DNA of 64,000 nucleotides from Silvibacterium bohemicum (GCF_001006305.1 NZ_LBHJ01000001.1:744001-808000), one strand, 5' to 3'. Numbered from the stretch's first letter, positions 9,427 to 18,825 are shown. Numbers and translations are program-made. The notes: generated from the letters alone by a model not told the origin.

Positions 9427-9582
9427 CTTGAGTCGGCTCCAGTAAATCCTTTTACCAGCTTTTGTGCTGCTGTGAAAGCTTACCGTCTTTGTTCTGTCGC
9501 AGGCTGCTGCCATGATTCGATCCCGTTCCCCGCCCAGAACGGAAAGGGGTGTAAGTACCCGATACGCGGCCGGGATTTTTTC

Positions 9583-9612
9583 TTGACAGCCGCAATTGGG
9601 CCGGACTATTCT
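9583..9612 (+). promoter_or_regulatory. predicted sigma-70 promoter of the Oar-like receptor
   Basis: TTGACA at 9583-9588 and TATTCT at 9607-9612 are separated by 18 bases. The predicted start near 9619 would leave a long leader of about 325 nt before the receptor ATG. Confidence 0.55.
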
Positions 9613-9620
9613 TCGCGCCG

Positions 9621-9634
9621 AGTAAACATTTACA
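9621..9634. promoter_or_regulatory. predicted LacI-family operator
   Basis: AGTAAACATTTACA is a near-perfect palindrome and differs at two positions from TGTAAACGTTTACA, the operator pattern bound by many LacI-family sugar regulators. It lies immediately downstream of the predicted -10 element, where a bound repressor would block initiation, and between two divergent carbohydrate-type genes. No LacI-family gene is in the window. Confidence 0.5.
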
Positions 9635-9944
9635 CAACTTCGGATCGCCATCGCTCTCCCACACTGACTCGCTTTCCGCAGTTCCTACAAAATGCCTTTA
9701 CTTCGATGTGAGAGCGGATATCTCTCAATGTTCTCGGAAAACGATTACCGCTTGGATGGATGGAAGCATTTACTCCATCGGAGGCAAACGTTATCTCAAC
9801 CCGCGCACTCTCCGCTCACCTCCGCATCGCCGGTATTCCCCCTGGCGTGATAGCTTGCGTCCGCCGAGCAACTCGCGATCACCCGGGCAGCACAACAGAG
9901 CACCACAGATTTGCAAGCACGTGCACCACATTTCAGGAGGTGTT

Positions 9945-12900
9945 ATGCAACGCAGACTCTTCTCATCGTTCGCCCTTGGCATCGCGATGATGCTTCTCGC
10001 GCCCCTGGCGCGAGCCCAGGAAAATGCAACCATTACCGGCACAATTACCGATTCCACCGGAGCCGTGGTTCCCAACGTATCCATCCTGCTGACCAATCAG
10101 GCCACCGGCCAGACCAGGCAGGAGGTCAGCAACACCTCCGGCATCTATCTTTTCGCAAACGTCGGCGTCGGCCACTTCAACCTCAACGCCACCGCACCGG
10201 GCTTCCGCAAGTACACCAAAACCGACCTCACTGTGAACACCGACCAGACGCTGAAGGAGGATTTCTCTCTCTCCGTAGGCAGCGAAGGCCAGACGGTTAC
10301 CGTGCAGGCTGACGCTCTCCAGGTCCAATCGGAGACCAGTGAGCTTAGCACCCTGATCACGGGTGACCAGGTAACGCAGCTCGCGACCAACGGGCGCAAT
10401 GTGACCGCACTCGCTGCTCTCGGTATGGGTGTATCGAACAACCTGTCGGGCGAGTTTGGCGGCGTGAATGCTCTTACCTCCGCAAACGGAATCAGCTTCA
10501 ACGGGACGCGGACCACGCATAACATCTACATGCTCGACGGAGGCGAACTCAACGACCGTGGCTGCGGCGGCTGTTTCAGCTCGCTTCCTTCCATCGACGC
10601 GCTTGCCGAGTTCCAGACTCTCGATAGCAATTACAGCCCGGACTATGGCATAGGTTCCGGTGGAACCATCCTCATGGTCATCAAATCGGGCACGCATGAC
10701 TTCCATGGCGCAGTGTGGGAGTTCAATCGCAATGAAGATTACGACGCCAACAACTATTTCACGAATCTTGCCGGCCAGCCGCGGCCTGAGTTTCGTCTGA
10801 ACGAACCGGGTTTCAACATCGGCGGCCCCGTCTGGATTCCTCACATCTACAACAATGATCGCAAACGGACCTTCTTCTTCGTGAATGAAGAATGGCGCAG
10901 GCTGATTCAGGGCAGCGCGCCTTCCATCGTAAACACCATTCCGGGCGGCGACTTTCCCACCGCCGGACAGGACCTCGCATACGCCATTCCCGCGGGCGGC
11001 AGCGTGCCTGTCGTTCCAGTCACCAGCGATCCCGCCAAGCTAGCGATTTACGCCGCCGATGGACTTACTCCCGGCCAGCCTTTCCCGGGCAATGTCATCC
11101 CCGCTAATCTGATGGATCCGAACTCCATTCTCGAAGTGAACGCGGGCACCTTCCCGCACCCCAACGTCGCGGGAGCGGCGCAGTACATCTCATCCATCCC
11201 GCAGCCTACCAACGTTCGCGAAGATGTTGTGCGCATCGATCACAACATCAACAGCAAGCTGCAGCTGATGGGTCACTACCTTCACGATGCGGTGACCACA
11301 TCGTTCTTCCCGCCACTGTGGAGCGGCGCGACTTATCCCACGGTAGGCACGTCGATGCTCAATCCCTCGTATTCGTCGGTCATCAAGCTCACGCAGACCA
11401 TCTCTCCCTCTCTGCTGAATGAGACCGCGTTTCTATATAGCGGCAACAAGATCACCCTCACCCCCGTGGCCGGTCCTGGCGGCTCGTTTGTTCAACCCAG
11501 CGGATGGTCGGCTACCAGCTTCTTCCCCTCGTCTCTCAATGACGGCCTGCGCCTGCCCGAGATCGACCTGCGCGGCACTCCTCTGAATACCACCTGGAGC
11601 TCCAGCTACTTCCCCTGGAAGAACGGCTACGAGGGCTTTGAATATCGCGACGATCTTTCCTGGACGCGAGGCCGGCATCAGTTCAAGTTCGGGTTCAGCT
11701 GGCTGCACGACTACAAGAATCAGCAACTCCAGGCCAACACCCAAGGCACTGCTCAGTTCAACTCCAGCACCTTCTCCGGTGATTCCTACGTCAACTTCCT
11801 GCTCGGCGATGCGGCCAGCTTTACGCAGCTGCAGTACCTGGCCGGAAAGCACTGGGTGAACAACAATTACGGCTTCTACGGCAATGACAACTGGCACATC
11901 ACGCCGCGGTTGACCCTTAACCTAGGGCTGCGCTTCGACGGCTTGCCGCACGCCTTCGAGCGCTACAACGAGTTCGCCAATTTCGTTCCCGGCCTCTACA
12001 ACACCGCATTGGGTAATCCGGTCACCGCTGCGGGAACACTCGATCCCGCCTCCTTGACCACCTTCAACGGTCAATCCTTCTACCTCAACGGCATCCGCGA
12101 GGCTGGCGTCGATGGTTTCCCGCGTGGCGTCGTGCAGAACAAATACAACACCTGGCAGCCTAGAGTTGGCTTCGCTTACGATCTCTCCGGAAACGGCAAG
12201 ACCGTACTGCGCGGCGGCTTTGGAATGTTCTTCGAGCGCGTCCAGGGCAACGATGTTTATAACGCCGCTTTGAATCCACCCTTCGCCTATCAGCCATCCG
12301 CGACGAACGTCTACTTCTCCAACCCCAACACCAGTGCCCTGACCGGGGCCACGACATCGCAGACCTTCCCCTCCACGCTCACGAACTTGGAATACAAGTT
12401 CTCTCCGCCGGGCACCGCGATGTTCAGCCTGGGCATTCAGCATCAGCTCGCTCCCTCGGTTGTCGCGGTGCTGCAGTACGCCGGCTCTTTGGGTTGGGAT
12501 CAGGATGACGATCGCAATATCAACACGCTTCCTTTAACGAACAACGATCCAGCCGCTCCGGGCAATCCCTACTACGATCGCGAAGGTGTTGCCAACGGCA
12601 CATTGAATGCGAACCTGTACCGCATCTACCCCGGCTACAGCGGTGTTACTCAGGAGGAAAACGAAACTAACTTCAACTACAACTCTCTACAGGCGGGTGT
12701 CCGCATCGAGAACCGTCACGGCGTGACGCTGCAACTGGCTTACACCTGGTCGCACGAAATCGATGAGGTAAGCAACGACCTGAATTCACTCTCCAACCCA
12801 TTCAACCCGTCGTATGACCGCGGGTCGGGAACCCTCGACCGGCGTCACGTCTTCAACGCCAACTACATCTACAGTCTGCCGTTCTTCGCGCATAGCTCTA

Positions 12901-13388
12901 ACACCTTGGAGCGCGTTACGCTGGGCGGCTGGGAAGTATCCGGCATAACCATCGCCCAATCCGGAGCGCCGCAGTTCATCACCTACACCGGTCCCGATAC
13001 TCTGGGGCTGGGAGGCGGAACGACCAATCGGCCAGACCTGGTCTCTCCTGTCTCCTATCCCAAGCACCTGAAGGCCTGGTTCACGACGAATTCCTTCGCC
13101 AGTCCTGTCGCGCCATGGGCAGGAGGCGGGAATCAGGGCTTCGGCAATGCCGGAAAAGATGTGGTGGTTCTGCCGGCGCTCTTCAACACCAACCTGTCCC
13201 TGTTCAAGACAATTCCGCTCTCACCCGGCGAAGGACCGACGATTGAACTTCGCTTCGAATCCTTCAACACCTTCAACCACAGAGAGTTCAACGGTATCGA
13301 CGCTAACTCCGCCGATGGGAACTTCGGGCAGGTAACCTCTGCCTACGATCCTCGCACCCTGCAGCTTGGGGCGAAGTTCAAGTTCTGA
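9945..13388 (+). CDS. Oar-like TonB-dependent receptor
   Basis: 1147 residues. The start is fixed by AGGAGG 4 bases before the ATG at 9945 and by the signal peptide that follows it (MQRRLFSSFALGIAMMLLAP, cleavage after ARAQ); a longer open frame upstream is ignored. The mature protein begins with a carboxypeptidase-regulatory-like domain (ATITGTITDSTGAVVPNVSI), continues with a plug-like region (NGRNVTALAALG; GTILMVIKSGTHDFHG) and a very long barrel ending RTLQLGAKFKF. This architecture is the acidobacterial Oar/SusC-like class, often expanded to dozens per genome and linked to polymer or oligosaccharide uptake. Divergent GH31 and the LacI-type site fit a sugar substrate; this is inference. 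Confidence 0.92.
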   Translation: MQRRLFSSFALGIAMMLLAPLARAQENATITGTITDSTGAVVPNVSILLTNQATGQTRQEVSNTSGIYLFANVGVGHFNLNATAPGFRKYTKTDLTVNTDQTLKEDFSLSVGSEGQTVTVQADALQVQSETSELSTLITGDQVTQLATNGRNVTALAALGMGVSNNLSGEFGGVNALTSANGISFNGTRTTHNIYMLDGGELNDRGCGGCFSSLPSIDALAEFQTLDSNYSPDYGIGSGGTILMVIKSGTHDFHGAVWEFNRNEDYDANNYFTNLAGQPRPEFRLNEPGFNIGGPVWIPHIYNNDRKRTFFFVNEEWRRLIQGSAPSIVNTIPGGDFPTAGQDLAYAIPAGGSVPVVPVTSDPAKLAIYAADGLTPGQPFPGNVIPANLMDPNSILEVNAGTFPHPNVAGAAQYISSIPQPTNVREDVVRIDHNINSKLQLMGHYLHDAVTTSFFPPLWSGATYPTVGTSMLNPSYSSVIKLTQTISPSLLNETAFLYSGNKITLTPVAGPGGSFVQPSGWSATSFFPSSLNDGLRLPEIDLRGTPLNTTWSSSYFPWKNGYEGFEYRDDLSWTRGRHQFKFGFSWLHDYKNQQLQANTQGTAQFNSSTFSGDSYVNFLLGDAASFTQLQYLAGKHWVNNNYGFYGNDNWHITPRLTLNLGLRFDGLPHAFERYNEFANFVPGLYNTALGNPVTAAGTLDPASLTTFNGQSFYLNGIREAGVDGFPRGVVQNKYNTWQPRVGFAYDLSGNGKTVLRGGFGMFFERVQGNDVYNAALNPPFAYQPSATNVYFSNPNTSALTGATTSQTFPSTLTNLEYKFSPPGTAMFSLGIQHQLAPSVVAVLQYAGSLGWDQDDDRNINTLPLTNNDPAAPGNPYYDREGVANGTLNANLYRIYPGYSGVTQEENETNFNYNSLQAGVRIENRHGVTLQLAYTWSHEIDEVSNDLNSLSNPFNPSYDRGSGTLDRRHVFNANYIYSLPFFAHSSNTLERVTLGGWEVSGITIAQSGAPQFITYTGPDTLGLGGGTTNRPDLVSPVSYPKHLKAWFTTNSFASPVAPWAGGGNQGFGNAGKDVVVLPALFNTNLSLFKTIPLSPGEGPTIELRFESFNTFNHREFNGIDANSADGNFGQVTSAYDPRTLQLGAKFKF

Positions 13389-13413
13389 TTCCGATTCGCT
13401 CGGCATCCGTGCT

Positions 13414-13455
13414 GAGGGGCGCCAAGGCTAACCAGCCGAGGCGCCCTCTTATTTT
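13414..13455 (+). terminator. rho-independent terminator of the Oar-like receptor
   Basis: A 9 bp stem (GAGGGGCGCC against GGCGCCCTC, one bulged G) with a 16-base loop is followed by TTATTTTT. It overlaps the 3' end of the convergent CRTAC1 gene. Confidence 0.8.
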
Positions 13456-15254
13456 TGGGAAAGATCTTTCTTTACTGGATTCGCCGTAGCTTTCATAGCG
13501 GGTAGCGCGGACTTCGAAATACCTTGCCCTTCTTTGATCGTCACCAGCAGGTTCGCTTCAACGCCGGTGAATTGCTCCACCAGACCGTTGGTCCAGTGAA
13601 TCTCGAGATCGGCGTGCGAATTTTCTCCCAGACCGAAATGCAATCGGCGGTCGTTGACTGAATAGAAGCTCGACTGCCCCATGACTGCCTGCGCCTGCAC
13701 TTTGCCACTGTACTTCACCAGCACGCGCGAGCCGATCGCGCTGACATTGGATTTCGTCCCCACCAGCAGCACCTTGAGCCAGTTCCGATTGCCGGTGAGA
13801 TCGTTGCGAAGCAGGGAAGGCGGCTCGTTCAGGTTGATGATCACCATGTCCACGTCGCCATCGTTGTCGAAATCCCCGAAGGCGCATCCCCGGCTGCAAT
13901 GCGCTGCCAGGATTCCCGGTCCGGCCTCCTCGATCAGCTCTTCGAACTTGCCGTTGCCGAGATTGCGAAAGAGGAAGCGCGGCGTCTTCAGCGGATACTC
14001 CGGAAACTTAGCCTCTACCTCCGGATAAACCGACCCGGTGACGACAGCTAAATCAGGCCAGCCATCGTTGTCGAAATCCGCAAACCCCGTTCCCCAGCAG
14101 GTGTAGCGCGTCTCGACTCCGAATCCCGAGGCAATCGTGACGTCGGTAAAGTTCGCGGCTCCATCGTTGTGCAGCAGGATGTTGGTGTCGCTCGAGAAAT
14201 GAGTCTTGAAGATATCCAGATTGCCGTCGAGATCGAAGTCTCCCACCGCGATGCCCATCCCCGCTTGCTCTACCCCGTCTTCACTCAGCGCGACCCCGCG
14301 TTCGACGCCCTCTTCGGAGAAGGTTCCGTTGTGTTGATTGAGAAAGAGCAGGCTCGGTGTTGAATCCGATGCGACGTAGATATCCGTCCAGCTATCGTTG
14401 TTGAAGTCCGCGGCGACAACCGTCATGCCATAGGTCCGCTCCGCCTTGAGGATCTTGCTCGGCAGCGTAACGTCGCGAAAGGTTCCGTCGCCCTGGTTCT
14501 CGTAAAGATAACCGTGTGGCATGGCCAGCCCGCGCGGGCCGCAGTTAACCGGAACACCGTTGAAGTTGCAGAAGGGATTCTCGCCCGGCTTGGGAATTTT
14601 GCCCACGCTCAGGTCGACATAGTGCGTCACGAAAAGATCGAGATGCCCGTCGCGGTTGTAATCGAGAAAAGTGCATCCCGCTCCCCAGCGCGTCGCGCCC
14701 TCATACAGAAGCCCGGCCGGCTTGGTCACATCGGTGAAGGTTCCGTCGCCATTGTTGCGATAGAGAACATTCTGGCCATAGTAAGTGATGAAGATATCTT
14801 CGAAGCCGTCGTTGTTGTAGTCGCCGATGGTGACGGCGCTGGCCCAGCCTGAGCGAGTGAGCCCGGCTTTCTCGGTTACATCGGAAAATGTTCCGTCGCG
14901 ATTGTTCTTGTAGAGCCGGTTGGTCGCTCCCGAAACATGCTCCTCGACCCGCATCCCGCACGGGACGAAGATATCCAGCCAGCCATCGTTGTCATAGTCG
15001 AAGAAAGCAACGCCGCATCCCACCGTCTCGTAGATGTAGTTCTTATGCGCGAGCCCTCCGTAGATGACGGGATTGGTAAGCCCGGCCTCCGCAGCGACGT
15101 CCGTGAAGTGAGCCAGAAACGGAATGCCCGAAGGCTTGCCGCGAGGAAGCGGCTTCACATTTCTGCTGCTCACGCCCTGGGCCATAGCCACAGTGGACGC
15201 AGCCGCCATCCATAGGAACTCACGCCGCGAGGTGAGAGAGTTGCGCTCGTGCAT
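13449..15254 (-). CDS. CRTAC1 family protein (FG-GAP repeats plus ASPIC/UnbV)
   Basis: 601 residues. The N terminus has a twin-arginine-like signal (SRREFLWMAAASTVAMAQG), so the protein is probably exported folded. The body is a beta-propeller of FG-GAP/VCBS repeats, each with an acidic Ca-binding loop: DYDNDGWLDIF, DYNNDGFEDIF, DYNRDGHLDLF, DFNNDSWTDIY, DFDLDGNLDIF, DFDNDGWPDL, DFDNDGDVDM. The C-terminal ~70 residues (VKYSGKVQAQAVMGQSS to LEIHWTNG) form the ASPIC/UnbV domain. Function in bacteria is not established. In Acidobacteria such genes are often paired with TPR proteins and Oar-like receptors, exactly as here: the TPR gene ends 27 bases upstream and an Oar-like receptor converges on it. 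Confidence 0.9.
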   Translation of the reverse strand: MHERNSLTSRREFLWMAAASTVAMAQGVSSRNVKPLPRGKPSGIPFLAHFTDVAAEAGLTNPVIYGGLAHKNYIYETVGCGVAFFDYDNDGWLDIFVPCGMRVEEHVSGATNRLYKNNRDGTFSDVTEKAGLTRSGWASAVTIGDYNNDGFEDIFITYYGQNVLYRNNGDGTFTDVTKPAGLLYEGATRWGAGCTFLDYNRDGHLDLFVTHYVDLSVGKIPKPGENPFCNFNGVPVNCGPRGLAMPHGYLYENQGDGTFRDVTLPSKILKAERTYGMTVVAADFNNDSWTDIYVASDSTPSLLFLNQHNGTFSEEGVERGVALSEDGVEQAGMGIAVGDFDLDGNLDIFKTHFSSDTNILLHNDGAANFTDVTIASGFGVETRYTCWGTGFADFDNDGWPDLAVVTGSVYPEVEAKFPEYPLKTPRFLFRNLGNGKFEELIEEAGPGILAAHCSRGCAFGDFDNDGDVDMVIINLNEPPSLLRNDLTGNRNWLKVLLVGTKSNVSAIGSRVLVKYSGKVQAQAVMGQSSFYSVNDRRLHFGLGENSHADLEIHWTNGLVEQFTGVEANLLVTIKEGQGISKSALPAMKATANPVKKDLSQK

Positions 15255-15281
15255 GTCGGGTGAGAAACGGCGTCGCAGAGA

Positions 15282-16490
15282 TTACTCCGTCTGTTTCGGA
15301 TTGGATGGGTCACCGCCAGAGACCTTCTGGATCAACGTCTCCTCTGTCTTGGCGTGGAGACTCTTGGTCTTGGCAAATTCTTCGTCGGCTTTTTGCTTCT
15401 CGTTCAATGCGAGATAAACGCGGCCAAGCCTGTAGTGCGCGTCGGGTTCCGAAGGATCGAGCTTCTCCGCGCGCAGGAAGGCGGTAAGTGCATCCTGATT
15501 GCGCTTCTGGTCGGCATAAACGCAGCCCAGGTCGAAGTAGGCTAACCGGAGATCATCCTGTAAATGAGTTGCCTTGCCCAGCAGTGATTCCGCTGTTGCA
15601 TCGTCGTTCTTGTGAAACGCAATATCTCCCAGATAGGTATAGGCGAGTGCATAACTGGGATTGATCTTGGTCTCCAACTCGAGTTCCGGAATTGCTTTTT
15701 CGAAGTCGCGCTGCGTGTAGTAGAGATATCCAAGCTCAAAATGCAGCATCGGCTCGTTGGGAGCGCTCCGCTCCGCTGTCTCCAACTCTTCGATCGCCTC
15801 GGGCTTTTTGTTCGTTGCATCGAGAGCCTCGGCCATCATCATGTGCACCTGCACCGAATCCGGATTCACCGCCAGCAGGCTCTTGAACTCGGCAAGGGCA
15901 CAGTCGTACTTCTTGCTCCACAGGCAGCTCTTGGCAAGCACGCTGTGCAATTCCAGATTTGCCGGGTCTGCCTTGCTGGCTCTGTCGAAATAAGGAATGG
16001 CGTTGGCATACTGGTGCAGGCCGAAGTAGCTCATGCCGATCAAGAGAGGAAGGCGGCCGTCCAGATTCTTGCTCGTGTTGGCAGCTTTGAACGACGCAAC
16101 GGCGAGGGCAAAATGTCCCTGCTTGAACTCTGCCAGGCCAAGATTGAGAGAAACTCCCGGCTGATTGGGCTGCAAGGCCATGGATTTCCGATACTCGGCA
16201 GTTGCGGCGGTGAGATCGCCCTGTTGAGCCAGAGTCATTCCCAGGCTGGCGTGGACCGCGGCATTCTTGGGATCGCGCCGCGCAAGCTGCCGCCAGATCA
16301 GCTCCGCTTCGTGAAATTGACCGGCCTGCATCAGCTGCATCGCTCGCTGCGGCGTTTCGTCCTGCGCGAAGGCTGGAAAAACAGATAGAAGCAGGCAGAT
16401 GAGAAGCCCGGCGAAGAGAGTTATCGCTCGGCGCGCTGGCTGGTGATGAAACGGGTCCCAAGCCTGATCCAGGAGGCCACTTCGATTCAT
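15282..16490 (-). CDS. secreted tetratricopeptide repeat protein
   Basis: 402 residues from the ATG at 16490, chosen over an ATG 24 codons upstream because it places the hydrophobic segment (ALTLFAGLL-like core, ending VFPAFAQDE) close to the N terminus as a signal peptide or anchor. The rest consists of about nine TPR units, with the usual A/G-x-L-G-Y/F and P-positions visible (LGMTLAQQGDLTAATAEYRKS; ELGYLYYTQRDFEKAIPELE; RLGRVYLALNEKQKADEEF). TPRs mediate protein contacts; partner unknown. It is 27 bases upstream of the CRTAC1 gene and so probably in the same transcript, as is common in this phylum. Confidence 0.88.
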   Translation of the reverse strand: MNRSGLLDQAWDPFHHQPARRAITLFAGLLICLLLSVFPAFAQDETPQRAMQLMQAGQFHEAELIWRQLARRDPKNAAVHASLGMTLAQQGDLTAATAEYRKSMALQPNQPGVSLNLGLAEFKQGHFALAVASFKAANTSKNLDGRLPLLIGMSYFGLHQYANAIPYFDRASKADPANLELHSVLAKSCLWSKKYDCALAEFKSLLAVNPDSVQVHMMMAEALDATNKKPEAIEELETAERSAPNEPMLHFELGYLYYTQRDFEKAIPELELETKINPSYALAYTYLGDIAFHKNDDATAESLLGKATHLQDDLRLAYFDLGCVYADQKRNQDALTAFLRAEKLDPSEPDAHYRLGRVYLALNEKQKADEEFAKTKSLHAKTEETLIQKVSGGDPSNPKQTE

Positions 16491-16605
16491 AGCGGCAAGC
16501 CTAATTTGCCGCTCACAGGAAAGGCAAGAGGAGCTTTCGCAGAGCGCCGCTTGAGACAGCATCGGCGCTCATGCAAAGGATGTTTGTGAAGAAATAAGAA
16601 AGAAA

Positions 16606-17460
16606 TTAGTGGATGCGGACGTCGCCCGAGCCGGTTTCGATTCTCACCGTAGGTCCGCCCCCGTTGACGTCTCCGGTGATGTGGTGGCGCTCCAGGCTGC
16701 CGTGCGTCGAGATGGGAGGATCGCTGTGAACCGATCCCGACCCGGTGGTCGCATCGAGCGAAAATTTCGCTCGCCCGCCGGTGTCGAGGGTGACCGAGCC
16801 GGAGCCCGTCTCCAGCTTCCAGTTCGCGCCAGGCTGCCCTTCCACTTCGATATCGCCGGACCCGGTCTCGGCATAAAGTCCGCCGGTCACTCCGCGCAGG
16901 CGGATGGTCCCGCTGCCGGTCTGAGCTTTGACGTCGGGAGCCGCGTGCATTTCTGCGCGAATGTCACCCGAGCCCGTCTCCAGCACCACGCGGCCGCTGA
17001 GCCCGCTGGCCTCGATCGAACCCGAGCCGGTATTTGCCTTCAGCGGACCCCCAATGTCGGTGAGGCGCAGGTCGCCGGAGCCGGAGCCAGCTTCAAGATT
17101 CGTGCCTCGCGGCGTGGTGATGTCGTAGTCGATGGAAATATTGTGATAACTGGTGTGCTTGCCGATGGTGATCGTGTTGCCGCTCTGCTCAATGGGAGGA
17201 TTCGACACTACTTCCTTGAGGCGATCCTCGGGTGATCCGCCGCCATCTCCCCAGCCGTTCCAGCGGTTGGCATGCACATGGCCAATGATGTGCACCTCAC
17301 TGTCCGAGCCGGGTGAAACGTGAATGTATCCCGACCCGGTGGTAACGTTCAGCTCGACCGCTCCGCTGACATGCAGCACCTTATCGAAGGTGCCATCCGC
17401 CGCCAACATGATCGCGGGCGAAACCGCGAGCGCCGCTACTGCCAACCATTGCATCTTCAT
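16606..17460 (-). CDS. DUF4097-type secreted beta-helix protein
   Basis: 284 residues with a signal peptide (MKMQWLAVAALAVSPAIMLAA). AGGAGG lies 5 bases before the start codon. The mature part is almost entirely built of short repeats marked by TGSG, spaced 18-21 residues (TGSGSIEASG, TGSGDIRAEM, TGSGTIRLRG, TGSGDIEVEG, TGSGSVTLDT, TGSGSVHSDP), which predicts a right-handed beta-solenoid. The family (DUF4097/DUF2807-like) is widespread in envelopes, but its role is unknown. It is 100 bases downstream of the HlyD-like adaptor gene; co-transcription is possible. Confidence 0.82.
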   Translation of the reverse strand: MKMQWLAVAALAVSPAIMLAADGTFDKVLHVSGAVELNVTTGSGYIHVSPGSDSEVHIIGHVHANRWNGWGDGGGSPEDRLKEVVSNPPIEQSGNTITIGKHTSYHNISIDYDITTPRGTNLEAGSGSGDLRLTDIGGPLKANTGSGSIEASGLSGRVVLETGSGDIRAEMHAAPDVKAQTGSGTIRLRGVTGGLYAETGSGDIEVEGQPGANWKLETGSGSVTLDTGGRAKFSLDATTGSGSVHSDPPISTHGSLERHHITGDVNGGGPTVRIETGSGDVRIH

Positions 17461-17542
17461 CGTTGCCTCCTAAGTGTTGCCTGGATCCTTCTCGTTCGTA
17501 CCAGCTACGAATCTTTTCTGAGCCTTTGCGCCGAAGGCGCGG

Positions 17543-17562
17543 ACGCCTGGACGGCCAGTCCT
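17543..17562 (+). repeat. dispersed 20 bp repeat, copy 1
   Basis: A 20-base segment beginning ACGCCTGGACGG occurs identically at 34184-34203. Each copy is preceded directly by a short GC hairpin (GCGCC-GAA-GGCGC here). It overlaps the last two bases of the adaptor gene. Confidence 0.6.
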
Positions 17563-18766
17563 ACTGCTGCAGCACTACTGTGTCGCCTTCTTTCAATCCA
17601 TCGAGAATTTCGGTGCGGCTGCCATTCGAGATCCCGGCCTTCACCGGAATCTTCCGCTGTCCATCTTTCTCTTTCGCGTCGGGCACGAAGACCGAGGCGT
17701 TCTTCTGCGCGTCGTAAACCAGCGCCTGCTCCGGCACCGACAACACGGCCTTATCTTCCTTGATGAGAACTTCGGCGTTGGCCGTCATATTGGCCTTGAG
17801 CTCATTCTTGGGATTGTCGATGGAGACGCGCACCTGGAACGTGGTCACATTGTCTTTTTCAACGCCTAGCGGAGCGATCTTGGTGACCTTGCCGTTGAAG
17901 ACCTCGTTCTGAAAAGACTCGACGCGGATGCGTGCCGGCTGGCCGAGATACACGCTCCCAATATCCGCTTCATCCACCTTGCCGTCGACATAGACCTGCG
18001 TCGTATCGCCAATGGTCATCACCTGCGTTGCGGTAGAGCCCAGGACGAGAATCGAACTCACCGCATCGCCCACTTCGACATCGCGCGAAAGCACCACGCC
18101 ATCGATGGGAGAGACCAGCGTGGTGTAGCTGAGCTGCTCGTTCAACTGCTCCAGGCTCGCCTGATTCTGCTGCACCTGCGCTTCGGCCTGCTTCAGCTTG
18201 GCATCGTCGACGAAAATTTGAGCCGCGGACGACTGCTGCTTATTCTTGTTGGCCAGGTAATCGCGCTCGGCATTGTCCAGCGTCTGCTGCGAGACGATAC
18301 CCTGCTTCTCCATCTCCAGGTTGCGCTGGTAGGTCTGCTGATACATCGGCAGGTCGGGTGCCTGTGCGTTGACCTTGTCCTCGGCGATGTTGGCCTTGTA
18401 AGTAATTACGTTAGCTTCTGCCGCAGCAAGCTGCGCCTTTTGCGCTGCTACCTGGGCAAGAATTTCCTGCTGGTCGAGCTGCGCCAGCACCTGTGCCTTG
18501 TGGACCTGCTGATTGATGTCGACATACAGCTTCTCGACGATGCCGCTGGCCTTGGACTTCAATTCGATCTTGGTGATGGGCTGAATCTTGCCCGTAGCTA
18601 TCACGCTCTTTGCGATGTCGCCGCGAGTCACCTTAGCCAGGCGCGCCGGCTCGATTTTGGTGTGACTGCCGCGCGCAGCGACAACCGCCGCCAGAACGCC
18701 GACCACCACCACTGCGGCTCCGGTCCACCACCACCATCTCGTCTTACGTTTCCGCTGGTTTGCCAA
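17561..18766 (-). CDS. HlyD/MacA-like periplasmic adaptor subunit of an efflux system
   Basis: 401 residues from a TTG at 18766. This start is preferred to the ATG at 18805 because GGAGG sits 7 bases before it and the product then opens MANQRKRKTRWWWW, a positive segment leading directly into the membrane anchor (TGAAVVVVGVLAAVVAA). Next come the barrel-sandwich half (GKIQPITKIELKSKASG), a long alpha-hairpin coiled coil (about 95-205), the second lipoyl half (LVSPIDGVVLSRDVEVGD) and beta-barrel/membrane-proximal domains. Such adaptors bridge an inner-membrane RND or MacB-type ABC pump to an outer-membrane channel; no pump or TolC gene is adjacent in the window. Confidence 0.88.
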   Translation of the reverse strand: MANQRKRKTRWWWWTGAAVVVVGVLAAVVAARGSHTKIEPARLAKVTRGDIAKSVIATGKIQPITKIELKSKASGIVEKLYVDINQQVHKAQVLAQLDQQEILAQVAAQKAQLAAAEANVITYKANIAEDKVNAQAPDLPMYQQTYQRNLEMEKQGIVSQQTLDNAERDYLANKNKQQSSAAQIFVDDAKLKQAEAQVQQNQASLEQLNEQLSYTTLVSPIDGVVLSRDVEVGDAVSSILVLGSTATQVMTIGDTTQVYVDGKVDEADIGSVYLGQPARIRVESFQNEVFNGKVTKIAPLGVEKDNVTTFQVRVSIDNPKNELKANMTANAEVLIKEDKAVLSVPEQALVYDAQKNASVFVPDAKEKDGQRKIPVKAGISNGSRTEILDGLKEGDTVVLQQ

Positions 18767-18825
18767 GCAACCGCCTCCACCGACAGAGACGGATACGCAC
18801 GACATTTGCCATAAGTTCCGTAAAG

